Part shown: in pieces, positions 35,536 to 43,925 of the stretch | Layout of the letters: every line of letters begins with the position of its first letter | Position numbering within the stretch: the stretch's first letter is position 1 | Translations under genes and position numbers: made by a program | Notes under the pieces: model-generated | The model's database searches: none | Told to the model about the DNA's origin: nothing | Seen by the model: the letters and a program-made list of their open reading frames with translations, nothing else | DNA from: Streptomyces silvae | GTDB lineage: Bacteria > Actinomycetota > Actinomycetes > Streptomycetales > Streptomycetaceae | Length of the DNA stretch: 62,883 nucleotides | Direction: 5' to 3' | Assembly: GCF_016745505.1 (NCBI RefSeq) | Contig: NZ_JAERUC010000168.1 | Span: 1 to 62,883, forward strand

Positions 35536-36048
35536 ATGACACCACAGGAACGGTCGCAGCCCGCACTCGACGCGGGCGAACGGCAGATGCTGGAGGGGTG
35601 GCTGGACTACCACCGGGCGACCCTGGCCATGAAGTGCGAGGGACTGACCGACTCCCAGCTGCGGGAGCGGCCCGTACCCCCGTCGGAGCTCAGTCTGCTC
35701 GGGCTCGTACGGCACCTGGCCGAGAACGAACGCGGGTGGTTCCGCGAGGTGCTGGCCGGTGAGGACCTCCCGCCGGTCTACGGGACGGAGGAGGACCCGG
35801 ACGGGGAGTTCCACCTCACCGAGGCGGACACCTGGGACGAGGCCAGGTCCACCTGGCGGACGGAGATCGAGGCGGCCCGGACCAACGCCGCACGGTTCTC
35901 CCTCGACGATCCGTCCGTCGGCATGGGCAGGCGGGGCGCGCCCTTCAGCCTCCGCTGGATCTACACGCACATGATCGAGGAGTACGCCCGCCACAACGGC
36001 CACGCCGACCTCCTGCGCGAACGGATCGACGGCACGACCGGCGCCTGA
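35536..36048 (+). CDS. DinB family protein (DUF664)
   Basis: A 170-residue four-helix bundle protein of the DinB/YfiT group. LDYHRATLAMKCEGLTDSQL, LGLVRHLAENERGWF and RWIYTHMIEEYARHNGHADL hold the three histidines that usually bind a divalent metal. Some relatives are bacillithiol or mycothiol S-transferases; this branch is uncharacterised. ATG 35536 has GAGGA eight bases upstream, better than the in-frame ATG at 35527. It follows the TetR gene closely on the same strand. Confidence 0.9.
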   Translation: MTPQERSQPALDAGERQMLEGWLDYHRATLAMKCEGLTDSQLRERPVPPSELSLLGLVRHLAENERGWFREVLAGEDLPPVYGTEEDPDGEFHLTEADTWDEARSTWRTEIEAARTNAARFSLDDPSVGMGRRGAPFSLRWIYTHMIEEYARHNGHADLLRERIDGTTGA

Positions 36049-36070
36049 ACGACCACGGCGGAGCCGTGCG

Positions 36071-36140
36071 GTGAGCCGACCCGCGTCGCGGGAGCCTCAC
36101 CGTGAGCCTCCCGCGTCGCGGGAGCGGCACCGTGAGCCGG
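36071..36140. repeat. 30-bp repeats with CCCGCG-T-CGCGGG palindromes
   Basis: Two copies of a 30-base unit, each containing the perfect palindrome CCCGCG-T-CGCGGG (36080-36092 and 36110-36122), plus a partial third copy. They sit between two convergent genes and may act as a bidirectional terminator. Confidence 0.65.
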
Positions 36141-36151
36141 CCCCTCCCGCC

Positions 36152-36667
36152 TCATTCCCCCGTCGCACTCCCCCGCATGCGCTGCTCCATGCGGCCGATG
36201 GCGGCCCGGATCCCGCCGCCGTAACCGTCGTCCTCCAGCACCCCGACGGCGTCCCACGCCCGGTCCAGGTGGATCCGGGCGGCCTCGAAGCGCTGCAGCT
36301 CCAGGTAGTCCGCCGCCAGGTTCAGGTGCAGCGAGGGGATGAGGACCCGCACGGCGGAGGCGTCCCCGCTCTCGCCGCCGGGGTCTGCGTCGGCCGCCCC
36401 GGTCAGGCCCTCCGCGGCCGTCAGCGCGCGGAGGTCCCAGGCCAGCTCGTCCCCGGGATCGTCCTGGGTGTCGGCCATGTAGTGGGCGAGGGTGCAGCGG
36501 TGCAGGGCGGCGCCGCGCTCGCCGATCTCCGACCAGATGACCCCCAGCCGGTTACGGGCTTCCTCCCTGTCCCCGGCGTGGAGCAGCATGACCGCCTGGC
36601 CGATCCTGGTCATGACGGCGTCCCCCAGCACTTCCCGCTGCTCCACTACAGAGGTCTCCCTGATCAC
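36152..36667 (-). CDS. TPR-like helical protein of unknown function
   Basis: I do not recognise the family with confidence. The 171-residue protein is mostly amphipathic helix, with pieces resembling tetratricopeptide repeats (IGQAVMLLHAGDREEARNRL; LHLNLAADYLELQRFEAARI; HLDRAWDAVG). Such a fold usually mediates protein binding. There are no signal peptide or membrane spans. It is followed on the same strand by nothing and preceded by ung with a 54-base gap, so it might be co-transcribed with ung. Confidence 0.7.
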   Translation of the reverse strand: MIRETSVVEQREVLGDAVMTRIGQAVMLLHAGDREEARNRLGVIWSEIGERGAALHRCTLAHYMADTQDDPGDELAWDLRALTAAEGLTGAADADPGGESGDASAVRVLIPSLHLNLAADYLELQRFEAARIHLDRAWDAVGVLEDDGYGGGIRAAIGRMEQRMRGSATGE

Positions 36668-36721
36668 CGCCCGGCCTGTTCCGGTGGCTCAGACGCTAGC
36701 CGCAGCCACCGGCAATCCCGC

Positions 36722-37441
36722 TCAGGCGCGGGCCGCGGCCGCCGGCCGGGTCGTCCCGAGGCCCAGGTCCGGGATCCGCCAGTCGATGGGCTCGTGGCCC
36801 TGCGCGGCGACGGCCTCGTTGATCTGGGTGAAGGGGCGGGAGCCGAACCACTTCTTGGCGGAAAGCGGCGAGGGGTGGGCGCCCTTGACCACCACATGGC
36901 GGTCCTGGTCGATCAGCGGGATCTTCTTCTGGGCGTAGTTGCCCCAGAGGACGAAGACGGCAGGGTCGGGCCGCTCGGCCACGGCGCGGATCACCGCGTC
37001 GGTGACCTTCTCCCAGCCCTTGCCCTTGTGGGAGTTCGCCTCGCCGCCGCGGACCGTCAGCACCGCGTTGAGCAGGAGGACGCCCTGCTCGGCCCACGGC
37101 ATCAGATACCCGTTGTCCGGGACCGGCAGGCCGAGCTCCTCGTTCATCTCCTTGTAGATGTTGCGCAGCGAGGGGGGCGTCTTCACACCCGGCCGGACCG
37201 AGAAGCACAGGCCGTGCCCCTGGCCCTCGCCGTGGTACGGGTCCTGGCCGAGGACGAGCACCTTCACCCGGTCGTACGGCGTGGCCTCCAGCGCGGCGAA
37301 GACCTCGTCGCGCGGCGGATACACCGGCCCCCGGGCCCGCTCCTCCTCGACGAAGTCCATGAGCTCCTTGAAGTAGGGCTTCTGCAGCTCGTCGCCGAGG
37401 ACGCCGCGCCAGGACTCGGGCAGCAGGTCGGTGTCGGTCAC
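36722..37441 (-). CDS. ung: Uracil-DNA glycosylase, family 1
   Basis: Removes uracil from DNA at the start of base-excision repair. The water-activating motif GQDPYHGEGQGHGLCFSV carries catalytic Asp67, and the DNA-intercalation motif HPSPLSAKKWFGSRPF is present near residue 190. Length is 239 residues. I chose GTG 37441 because GGAGG at 37450-37454 is eight bases away; the GTG at 37447 would be only two bases from it. Confidence 0.96.
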   Translation of the reverse strand: MTDTDLLPESWRGVLGDELQKPYFKELMDFVEEERARGPVYPPRDEVFAALEATPYDRVKVLVLGQDPYHGEGQGHGLCFSVRPGVKTPPSLRNIYKEMNEELGLPVPDNGYLMPWAEQGVLLLNAVLTVRGGEANSHKGKGWEKVTDAVIRAVAERPDPAVFVLWGNYAQKKIPLIDQDRHVVVKGAHPSPLSAKKWFGSRPFTQINEAVAAQGHEPIDWRIPDLGLGTTRPAAAARA

Positions 37442-37531
37442 GTGCACAACCTCCGGTAAGCAATCGGTTCTTGACCACAGAACCTACCGGGGACCACTGA
37501 CAACGGAGCTGCCGAGCCCGCCACCGCTCTC

Positions 37532-39112
37532 CTACCAGCTGGTCTTGCGGTACAGCTCCCACATCTGCATGACCGTCTGCGGGTCGAGCGCGCGCTCGCC
37601 GCCGCCGATGTCCTCACCGGCGGCCACGTAGAGCTTCCCCTGCCACAGGGGCAGCAGCCGGACATCCTTGACGAGGATCTCCTGGGCCCGCTTGAACTGA
37701 TCGGAGACCGCACCCCGGTCGCTCTCCTTACGGGCGGAGGGCAGCAGGTCCTGGGTGATCTCGTTGGTCAGGTACGGGGTTCCGGTGACGCTGTCCTGGC
37801 CGACGAAGGGGGCGACGAAGTTGTCCGGGTCCGGGAAGTCGGGGAACCAGCCTCGTCCGAAGACCGGGTACTCGCCCTTGTTGAAGCCTTCCTGGAAGGA
37901 CTTCCACGGCGCGCTCTTCAGCGTGATCCGGAACAGGCCGGACGCCTCCAGCTGGCGCTTCAGCTCGGCGAACTCGGGGGCGGTGGAGGAGCCGTAGCGG
38001 TCCGTGGTGTACCAGAGGGTCATGTCGACCGGCTCGGTGATGCCCGCCCTGGTGAGGATCTCCCGGGCCTTGGCGACGTCCGGGTCGCCGTAGGTGTCGA
38101 AGAAGCTCGTGGCGTGGCCGGCGATGCCCTTCGGGATCATGGAGTAGAGGGGTTCGGCGGTGCCGCGGTAGACCTTGGCGACGAGGGCGTCGCGGTCCAC
38201 CAGCTGGGCGATGGCCCGCCGGACGGGGAGCTTGCCGGCGGCCGGGTCCTTGGGGTTGAAGACGAGGAAGCGGATGTCGGCGCCGACCGACTCGACGATC
38301 TGGAGGCCGTTGTTGTCCTCCTGGTTGTCCTCGAGAGCGATGACCTCCTCGGCGGTCAGACCGCGGTAGGTGGCGTCGATCTCCTTGGCCTTCAGCGCCT
38401 TCACCATGGGGGTGGAGTCGTCGAAGTAGCGGATGGTGACCGCGTCGTTCTTCCGGTCGGCGAACCCCTTGTAGCTGGGGTTCTTGGTCAGCTCGGCCTT
38501 CTTGCCCGGCTCGTACGAGTCCATGACGTACGGCCCCGAACCGGTGACCTTGCCGTCGTCGCGGATGCTGTCCGCGGGGTAGTCGCCGGGGGCGACGATC
38601 GACATCGCGGGTGTGGCCAGGATGAACGGGAAGGTCGCGTCCGCCTTGCTGAGGTGGAAGACGACGGTGTCGTCCCCCTTGGTCTCCACCCGGTCGAGCG
38701 ATCCGAGGAGGCCGGCCGGGCCCCCCTTGACCTTGATCTTCGTGATCCGGTCGATGGAGTACTTCACGGCCTCGGCGTCGATCTTCTCACCGTTGGAGAA
38801 CTTCAGACCCGAACGCAGGGTGCACCGGTAGGCCATGCTCGTGGCGTCGGTGAACCTGCACTCCTTCGCCGCGTCCGGCTCAGGGCTCGTGCTGCCGGTC
38901 GGAAAGCTGACCAGGGTCTGGAAGACGTTCCTCATCAGCTCCCAGGAACCGTCCCAGGCCGCCGCCGGATCAAGGGTCGAGGGCGAACTCGTCGTTCCGA
39001 CCGATATCTTCTGGTCCGCCTCCGAACTGCTGTCGGACAGCAGACCGCAGCCGGCCAGCACAGAAAGGGAAGCAAGGGCTGCAGCGGCCTGCAGACTGGC
39101 CCGGTAGAACAC
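37532..39112 (-). CDS. ABC transporter substrate-binding lipoprotein, family 5
   Basis: A 526-residue oligopeptide/nickel-type (SBP_bac_5) binding protein. The N-terminus is a lipoprotein signal with lipobox LAGC (Cys22 from GTG 39112, which has GAGGAG seven bases upstream). Family segments include the N-terminal SSPSTLDPAAAWDGSWELM and the C-terminal FGRGWFPDFPDPDNFVAPF. No permease or ATPase genes are adjacent, so it is either an orphan binding protein or works with a transporter elsewhere. Confidence 0.93.
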   Translation of the reverse strand: MFYRASLQAAAALASLSVLAGCGLLSDSSSEADQKISVGTTSSPSTLDPAAAWDGSWELMRNVFQTLVSFPTGSTSPEPDAAKECRFTDATSMAYRCTLRSGLKFSNGEKIDAEAVKYSIDRITKIKVKGGPAGLLGSLDRVETKGDDTVVFHLSKADATFPFILATPAMSIVAPGDYPADSIRDDGKVTGSGPYVMDSYEPGKKAELTKNPSYKGFADRKNDAVTIRYFDDSTPMVKALKAKEIDATYRGLTAEEVIALEDNQEDNNGLQIVESVGADIRFLVFNPKDPAAGKLPVRRAIAQLVDRDALVAKVYRGTAEPLYSMIPKGIAGHATSFFDTYGDPDVAKAREILTRAGITEPVDMTLWYTTDRYGSSTAPEFAELKRQLEASGLFRITLKSAPWKSFQEGFNKGEYPVFGRGWFPDFPDPDNFVAPFVGQDSVTGTPYLTNEITQDLLPSARKESDRGAVSDQFKRAQEILVKDVRLLPLWQGKLYVAAGEDIGGGERALDPQTVMQMWELYRKTSW

Positions 39113-39156
39113 GTGCACGCTCCTCGATCAGCCTTGGGGTCGGCAGACCATACCGC

Positions 39157-39196
39157 AGTGCCCCACCGGAACAATCTGCTGGCCCGGCGGGGCACT
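39157..39196 (-). terminator. Terminator hairpin after the SDR operon
   Basis: AGTGCCCCACCGG (39157-39169) and CCGGCGGGGCACT (39184-39196) pair with one mismatch over 13 bp, with a 14-base loop. It is just beyond the stop of the second dehydrogenase gene on the same strand and also lies before the family-5 binding protein. Confidence 0.65.
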
Positions 39197-39231
39197 TGAG
39201 TCAATCAGGGCCAAAATGGCGCAGGCCTCAC

Positions 39232-39987
39232 TCAGGCCACGCCCGCATTCAGGAAAATACCGCCGTCGACCACGAGTGTCTGCCCCGTGACCCAGTCGGA
39301 CTGCTCCGACGTGAGGAATGCCGCCGCCCCGCCGATGTCCTGCGGGACTCCGAGCCGGCCCAGCGGATAGGCCGCCGCGGCCTCGGCCTCACGGCCTTCG
39401 TACAGCGCCTCGGCGAACTTGGTCTTCACCACGGCGGGGGCGATCGCGTTGACCCGCACGACCGGCGCGAACTCGTGCGCCAGCTGGAGGGTCAGGTTGA
39501 CCATGGCGGCCTTGCTCATGCCGTAGGCGCCGATGAACGGGGACGCGGAGACACCCGCGACCGAGGCGATGTTGACGATCGCCCCGCCGTTCTCCCGCTG
39601 CCACGCCTTCCAGGTCTGCTGGGCGAACCCGAGCGCCGAGATCACATTGGTCTCGTAGACCTTGCGGGCGACGTTGAGGTCGAGTTCCGCCATCGGCCCG
39701 AAGACGGGGTTCGTCCCCGCGTTGTTGACCAGGTAGTCGACCCGTCCGTACACCTCCATCGCGCGCTCGACGGCCGCGGCCTGGTGCGCCTCGTCGTGCG
39801 CCTTGCCCGCAATGCCGGTCGCCCGGTCGGCGCCGAGCCGCTCGACGGCCTCCTTCAGCGCGTCCTCGCCGCGGCCGGTGATGACGACCCGGTCGCCCCG
39901 GGCGACGAGCGCCTCGGCGATGCCGTAGCCGATGCCCCGGCTCGCGCCCGTGATGAGCGCGACCTTGCCACTCTCCTGCACAGTCAT
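39232..39987 (-). CDS. Short-chain dehydrogenase/reductase (FabG-like)
   Basis: A 251-residue classical SDR. The cofactor loop is TGASRGIGYGIAEALV, with NNAG following, and the catalytic Tyr-x-x-x-Lys is YGMSKAAM. It should use NAD(P)(H) to interconvert a ketone and alcohol, probably on an acyl thioester. It is 22 bases downstream of another SDR on the same strand, so the two form an operon. Confidence 0.92.
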   Translation of the reverse strand: MTVQESGKVALITGASRGIGYGIAEALVARGDRVVITGRGEDALKEAVERLGADRATGIAGKAHDEAHQAAAVERAMEVYGRVDYLVNNAGTNPVFGPMAELDLNVARKVYETNVISALGFAQQTWKAWQRENGGAIVNIASVAGVSASPFIGAYGMSKAAMVNLTLQLAHEFAPVVRVNAIAPAVVKTKFAEALYEGREAEAAAAYPLGRLGVPQDIGGAAAFLTSEQSDWVTGQTLVVDGGIFLNAGVA

Positions 39988-40009
39988 GGTGTCCGTTGCC
40001 CTTCCGGGG

Positions 40010-40771
40010 TCAGTTGAGCGGTCCGCCGGCGACGTACATGACCTGTCCGGACACGAAGCCCGCGTCGTCGCCGGTGAAGAAGGCGATGGCGTTGGCGATG
40101 TCCTCGGGGTGCCCCACGCGCTGCACCGGGATCTGCGTGGCGGCGGCGGCCTGGAACTCCTCGAAGCCCATGCCGACCCGCGCCGCCGTCTGGGCGGTCA
40201 TCTCGGTGACGATGAAGCCGGGGGCGACGGCGTTGGCGGTCACGCCGAACTTGCCGAGCTCCTTGGCGAGCGTCTTGGTGAAGCCCTGGAGACCGGCCTT
40301 GACGGCGGAGTAGTTGGCCTGCCCCCGGTTGCCGAGCGCCGAGGAGGACGAGAGCGAGACGATGCGGCCGAACTTGGCCTCCACCATGTGCGACTGGACG
40401 GCCTTCGCCATCAGGAACGCGCCCTTGAGGTGGACGTTCATCACGAGGTCCCAGTCGGACTCGCTCATCTTGAAGAGCAGGTTGTCGCGGAGCACACCCG
40501 CGTTGTTGACGAGGATCGTCGGCGCGCCCAGCTCGGCGGCCACGCGCGCGACGGCGGCTTCCACCTGGGCGCTGTCCGACACATCGCAGCCGACGGCGAG
40601 GGCCTTGCCCCCGGCGGCGGTGATCTTCTCGACGGTGTCCTTGCACGCCGCCTCGTCGAGGTCGAGTACGGCGACGGCGCGGCCCTCGGCCGCCAGGCGT
40701 ACGGCGGTGGCGGCGCCGATGCCCCGTGCCGCTCCCGTCACGATGGCGACGCGCTGCTCGGTGGTGGACAT
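40010..40771 (-). CDS. fabG: 3-oxoacyl-ACP reductase family SDR
   Basis: A 253-residue SDR closer to FabG. TGAARGIGAATAVRLA binds cofactor, NNAGVLRDNLLFKM is the usual FabG loop, and YSAVKAGL holds the catalytic Tyr and Lys. It likely reduces 3-oxoacyl chains, although a housekeeping role is not assumed because no fatty-acid synthase genes are near. It leads a two-gene operon. An imperfect 18-bp palindrome lies 58-75 bases upstream, consistent with TetR-type control. Confidence 0.88.
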   Translation of the reverse strand: MSTTEQRVAIVTGAARGIGAATAVRLAAEGRAVAVLDLDEAACKDTVEKITAAGGKALAVGCDVSDSAQVEAAVARVAAELGAPTILVNNAGVLRDNLLFKMSESDWDLVMNVHLKGAFLMAKAVQSHMVEAKFGRIVSLSSSSALGNRGQANYSAVKAGLQGFTKTLAKELGKFGVTANAVAPGFIVTEMTAQTAARVGMGFEEFQAAAATQIPVQRVGHPEDIANAIAFFTGDDAGFVSGQVMYVAGGPLN

Positions 40772-40828
40772 GCTTGGTTCTCCTCGCCCTTGGATCGCGG
40801 CTCAGCGGACGTCAGGAAGTTCCCGATA

Positions 40829-40846
40829 ACTGAGCAACCGCTTAGT
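40829..40846. promoter_or_regulatory. Imperfect palindrome upstream of fabG-like operon
   Basis: ACTGAGC-AACC-GCTTAGT has 7-bp arms with one mismatch. It resembles TetR-family operators found before actinobacterial fatty-acid or acyl-CoA genes. No cognate regulator is in the window. Confidence 0.5.
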
Positions 40847-40973
40847 ACCTTCAGCAGACGAGACGCTAGAAGCCCCGGCACCCGGTGTCAACGGCACACG
40901 GGGGCGCAGGCGCATGTCACACCGGACGGCGCCGGCGCCCCGTACGTCGTAGGCACCGGCACCGCCCCCAAAA

Positions 40974-41357
40974 TCAGCGCACCAGCAGGTCGAGCAGCCG
41001 CTCGACCTCGGCGGCGGGATCGGTGGTCAGACCGCTGTGCACGACGCCGGGCTGGACGACCGTGGAGCGCGGCGCGATCAGCCAGCGGAAGCGCCGCCCC
41101 GCGTCGTCACCGGAGGCCTGGCCGGCCGCCTCGCCGCCGTCGCAGACCCCCTCGACCGCACGCAGGGCGGCCCGTACGCCGACGACGTCGGCCTGTGGGT
41201 CCAGCACCTTGAGCTTGTGCTCGTCCAGGTGCGTCCGCGCGGCCACGAAGGACTTGGCCCGGCAGTAGACCAGGACGCCCGCGTTGAAGCACTCGCCGCG
41301 CTCCACGCGGGGAACGACGCGCAGAACGGCGTACTCGAAGACATCGCGCTTGCTCAT
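40974..41357 (-). CDS. DUF3037 protein
   Basis: A 127-residue protein of the DUF3037 family (YAVLRVVPRVERGECFNAGV, LVYCRAKSF, and FRWLIAPRSTVVQPGVVHSG are its typical segments). Function is unknown. Its ATG overlaps the stop of the HipA-like kinase gene by four bases (ATGA), so the two are translated together and probably act together. Confidence 0.9.
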   Translation of the reverse strand: MSKRDVFEYAVLRVVPRVERGECFNAGVLVYCRAKSFVAARTHLDEHKLKVLDPQADVVGVRAALRAVEGVCDGGEAAGQASGDDAGRRFRWLIAPRSTVVQPGVVHSGLTTDPAAEVERLLDLLVR

Positions 41358-42238
41358 CGGCCGCCGTCCTTGCTGTTCGGTCCGGCGGCCGCCGGCGCGT
41401 CCCGGTCCTTCTTGGTGGGGTGCGGCCAGGAGGTCAGGTGGTCGGTGAGCCAGCCGGGCGCCTGGGAGGGCCGGGTCCTGGTGGGCTCGTCCATCAGGAT
41501 GCGCTCATGGATGCTCCCGGCACGCGCGAGCAGCGGCTCCACGTACGCCCGGCGGAGCTGGTCCGTGGTCTCGAAGCCGGGTTCACCGGCCAGCCACTCG
41601 TCCGGCACCTCTGCGGCCACCTCGGTCAGCAGCTCCTCCGTGACGAGCGGGGCGAGCTCGGCGGCGGCGGAGGCGATGTCCGGGCCGAACGGCGCGAGGA
41701 CGTGGTCGGAGGCGTTGTACGGCTTCGCAGCCGAGGCCTGCGCGCCGGGCCAGTTGTGGTGCCAGATCATGGTGGCCCCGTGGTCGATCAGCCACGGCTC
41801 GCCGTGCCAGACGAGCATGTTGGGGTTCCGCCACGAGCGGTCCACGTTGTTGATCAGCGCGTCGAACCAGACGACCTTGCCGGCCTCCGACGCCCCGACC
41901 TCGTAGGCGAGCGGATCGAACCCGAGCGATCCGGGCAGGAAGTCCATCCCGAGGTTCAGCCCGGCGCTGGCCTTGAGGAGCTCCTGGACCTCCTGGTCCG
42001 GCTCGGCGAGACCGATGACGGGGTCGAGCTGGATGGTCACCAGCTCCGGCACCCGCAGCCCCAGCCGCCTGCCGAGCTCCCCGCAGATGACCTCCGCGAC
42101 CAGGGTCTTGCGGCCCTGCCCTGCTCCGGTGAACTTCATGACGTACGTTCCGAGATCGTCCGCCTCGACGATGCCGGGGAGCGAGCCACCTTCACGCAAA
42201 GGCGTGACATAGCGGGTCGCTACTACCTCTTCCAACAC
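41354..42238 (-). CDS. HipA-like kinase-fold protein
   Basis: A 294-residue protein with a HipA/PI3K-like kinase core. The ATP lysine is in YVMKFTGAGQGRKTLVAEVI. The catalytic segment reads FDALINNVDRSWRNPNMLVW, retaining Asp and Asn of the D-x-x-x-x-N motif, and the metal-binding Asp is in PWLIDHGATM. Typical HipA toxins are longer (about 440 residues) and paired with an HTH antitoxin HipB, absent here; the partner is DUF3037. The start is GTG 42238, with only a weak ribosome site. Confidence 0.85.
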   Translation of the reverse strand: MLEEVVATRYVTPLREGGSLPGIVEADDLGTYVMKFTGAGQGRKTLVAEVICGELGRRLGLRVPELVTIQLDPVIGLAEPDQEVQELLKASAGLNLGMDFLPGSLGFDPLAYEVGASEAGKVVWFDALINNVDRSWRNPNMLVWHGEPWLIDHGATMIWHHNWPGAQASAAKPYNASDHVLAPFGPDIASAAAELAPLVTEELLTEVAAEVPDEWLAGEPGFETTDQLRRAYVEPLLARAGSIHERILMDEPTRTRPSQAPGWLTDHLTSWPHPTKKDRDAPAAAGPNSKDGGR

Positions 42239-42265
42239 TTTTCCAGGCCACCCATCTTTACAGCC

Positions 42266-42508
42266 TTACATTCCACGGACGACCTCGCCGGGGCGCGGAG
42301 GCGGGAACTCCCCGCCGACGGTGCTGGGAGGAACCCGGGGAATTTCGGCCGGCAGGTCGGCTCCCCGCCGTCCGAGCCGACGGTCGACGGCGCCGCGCCC
42401 CTCACTACCGGCTTCCGGCATGAAGTGAGCATAGTAACCGAGGGTGATCGCCGACGAGGAGTATCCGAGCCACCGCTCGGCCGAGGCGGGCTTCCAGGTG
42501 ACCGTCAC
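42266..42508 (-). pseudogene. C-terminal remnant of a tyrosine integrase
   Basis: Only the tail of an integrase remains. LGYSSSAITLGYYAHFMPEA matches the conserved LGH-S....T..-YYAHF end of actinomycete phage/ICE integrases, including the nucleophilic tyrosine, followed by GSEGRGAVDRRLG. The upstream R-H-x-x-R box and N-terminal domains are missing, and the sequence above 42508 is not integrase-like. I infer a relic of a lost integrative element. No tRNA or clear attachment site is visible beside it. Confidence 0.65.
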
Positions 42509-42644
42509 CAGTCGACCAACGCCCTTTCGGCTCCGTCGTGAGGTCTCCGACGCCCAGCAACTGGGCCACCTCTGTCACGCAGGTCAGGCAGGCCCGACGA
42601 CCGCCGGAACGTGGGTGACCGTCAGCCGGGCATCGCGGTGGGAC

Positions 42645-42701
42645 GCGAAGACCCCCGTGTGGCGTGTCCCCGGGCAGCTCCGCCACACCGGAGGTCTTCG
42701 C
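42645..42701 (-). terminator. Long hairpin terminator after phosphonate operon
   Basis: GCGAAGACCCCCGTGTGGCG (42645-42664) and a 21-base right arm at 42681-42701 pair with one mismatch and one bulge around a 16-base loop. It lies 113 bases past the phnS stop codon. It would be a strong terminator for that operon; the length also allows a role at an element boundary. Confidence 0.75.
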
Positions 42702-42813
42702 CTGTGATCAGTACTCCCGTGTCAACCACGCTCGTGATCAATACACCTGGGACGGGAGCGCTGCGCCCGTCCCGTGGATCCGGCGCGGAAGGCGAACAGC
42801 TGGTCCGTGCCGG

Positions 42814-43875
42814 TCAGCTGCCGGTGGCCGACTTCCAGGCGTCGATGTACTCGTCGAGGCCGGTGCTGATGCCGGACCAGTCCGGCTCGAAGATCTCCAC
42901 GCCCTTCATCAGCCCGGCGAGCTGGACGGCGTTGGCGTCGGTGGCCTCGATGTCCTTGCGCGGGCTGAACCCGCCGCCGACCGCGCTGACGTCCTGCTGG
43001 GCCTGCTCGGAGAGCATGAAGTCGAGGAGCTTCTTGCCGTTGGCGCTGTGCGGTGCCTTCTGGACGAGCCCGGCGGCGTAAGGGAGGGCGAAGGTGGTGG
43101 GCTTTCCGCCGTCCTTGGCCGGGAACCAGATGCCGAGGTTCGGCATGTCCTTGGACTGGGCGAAGTTCATCTGTACGTCACCGTTGGCGACGTGCAGTTC
43201 GCCCTTGTCGACCTTGGGAGCGAGCTTGCCGGTGGAGGCGGACGGGCCGACGTTGTTGGTCTGCAGCTTCTTCAGGTAGTCCATCGCCGGCTCCTTGCCG
43301 CCGAAGTCGTGCATCGCCTTGATGAGCACGGCGGTGCCGTCACCCGCGACTCCCGGGGTGGAGTACTGGACCTTCTCCTTGTACGAGCTGTCCAGGAGCT
43401 CCTCCCAGGTCCGGGGCGGGGCCTTCAGCTCCTTCTTGTTGTAGACGAAGCCGAAGTAGTTGTTGACGACCGAGGTCCATGTGCCGTCGGTTGCCTTGTC
43501 GGCGGCGTCGACCTGGTCGGCGCCCGCCGGTTCGTAGGTCTGGAGCAGGCCCTTGGTGCCGGCCTGCTGGATGAACGGCGGCAGGGTCACGAGGACGTCG
43601 GCCTGGGTGTTGGACTTCTCGCGGACGGTGCGCTGCACCATCTCGCCGGAGCCGCCCTCGACGTACTCGACCTTGATGCCGGTCTTCTTCTCGAAGTCCT
43701 CGAAGACCTTGTCGTACCAGCCTTCGCCGTTCTCGCCCTTGAGGCCGTCGGCGCTGTACACGGTGACGACCTTCTCGTCCGACGCGGCCGAGGAGCCGCC
43801 GCAGGCGGTGAGGGCGGCCGCCAGGGCGAGGCTTCCGGCGATCGCGGTCGCCGGCTTCAGGATGTTCGTGTGCAT
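42814..43875 (-). CDS. phnS: 2-aminoethylphosphonate ABC transporter binding lipoprotein
   Basis: A 353-residue periplasmic-type binding lipoprotein; lipobox LTAC with Cys25 after a short signal. VVTVYSADGLKGENGEGWYD and FEDFEKKTGIKVEYVEGGSG match the phosphonate-binding PhnS/iron-type SBP_bac_1 pattern. It captures 2-aminoethylphosphonate or a similar anion. It is the last gene of a degraded cluster (regulator, permease remnant, permease, binding protein), all on the minus strand. ATG 43875 starts the signal peptide. Confidence 0.85.
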   Translation of the reverse strand: MHTNILKPATAIAGSLALAAALTACGGSSAASDEKVVTVYSADGLKGENGEGWYDKVFEDFEKKTGIKVEYVEGGSGEMVQRTVREKSNTQADVLVTLPPFIQQAGTKGLLQTYEPAGADQVDAADKATDGTWTSVVNNYFGFVYNKKELKAPPRTWEELLDSSYKEKVQYSTPGVAGDGTAVLIKAMHDFGGKEPAMDYLKKLQTNNVGPSASTGKLAPKVDKGELHVANGDVQMNFAQSKDMPNLGIWFPAKDGGKPTTFALPYAAGLVQKAPHSANGKKLLDFMLSEQAQQDVSAVGGGFSPRKDIEATDANAVQLAGLMKGVEIFEPDWSGISTGLDEYIDAWKSATGS

Positions 43876-43925
43876 GGGAGTCGTGTCTCCTGGAAGTACG
43901 TGGTGTGTACGGGGTTCAGAGGTGG

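Noticed and set aside
36071..36140. Short palindromic repeats as a possible CRISPR array
   Set aside because: The units are directly adjacent without unique spacers, and no cas genes are present.
41354..42238. Calling the HipA-like gene a toxin
   Set aside because: No HipB antitoxin is present and the protein is much shorter than HipA; only the kinase-like core is supported.
42405..42707. Open frames of about 90 codons on both strands near the integrase tail
   Set aside because: Neither shows a domain, a ribosome site or integrase character, so I treat the DNA as non-coding.
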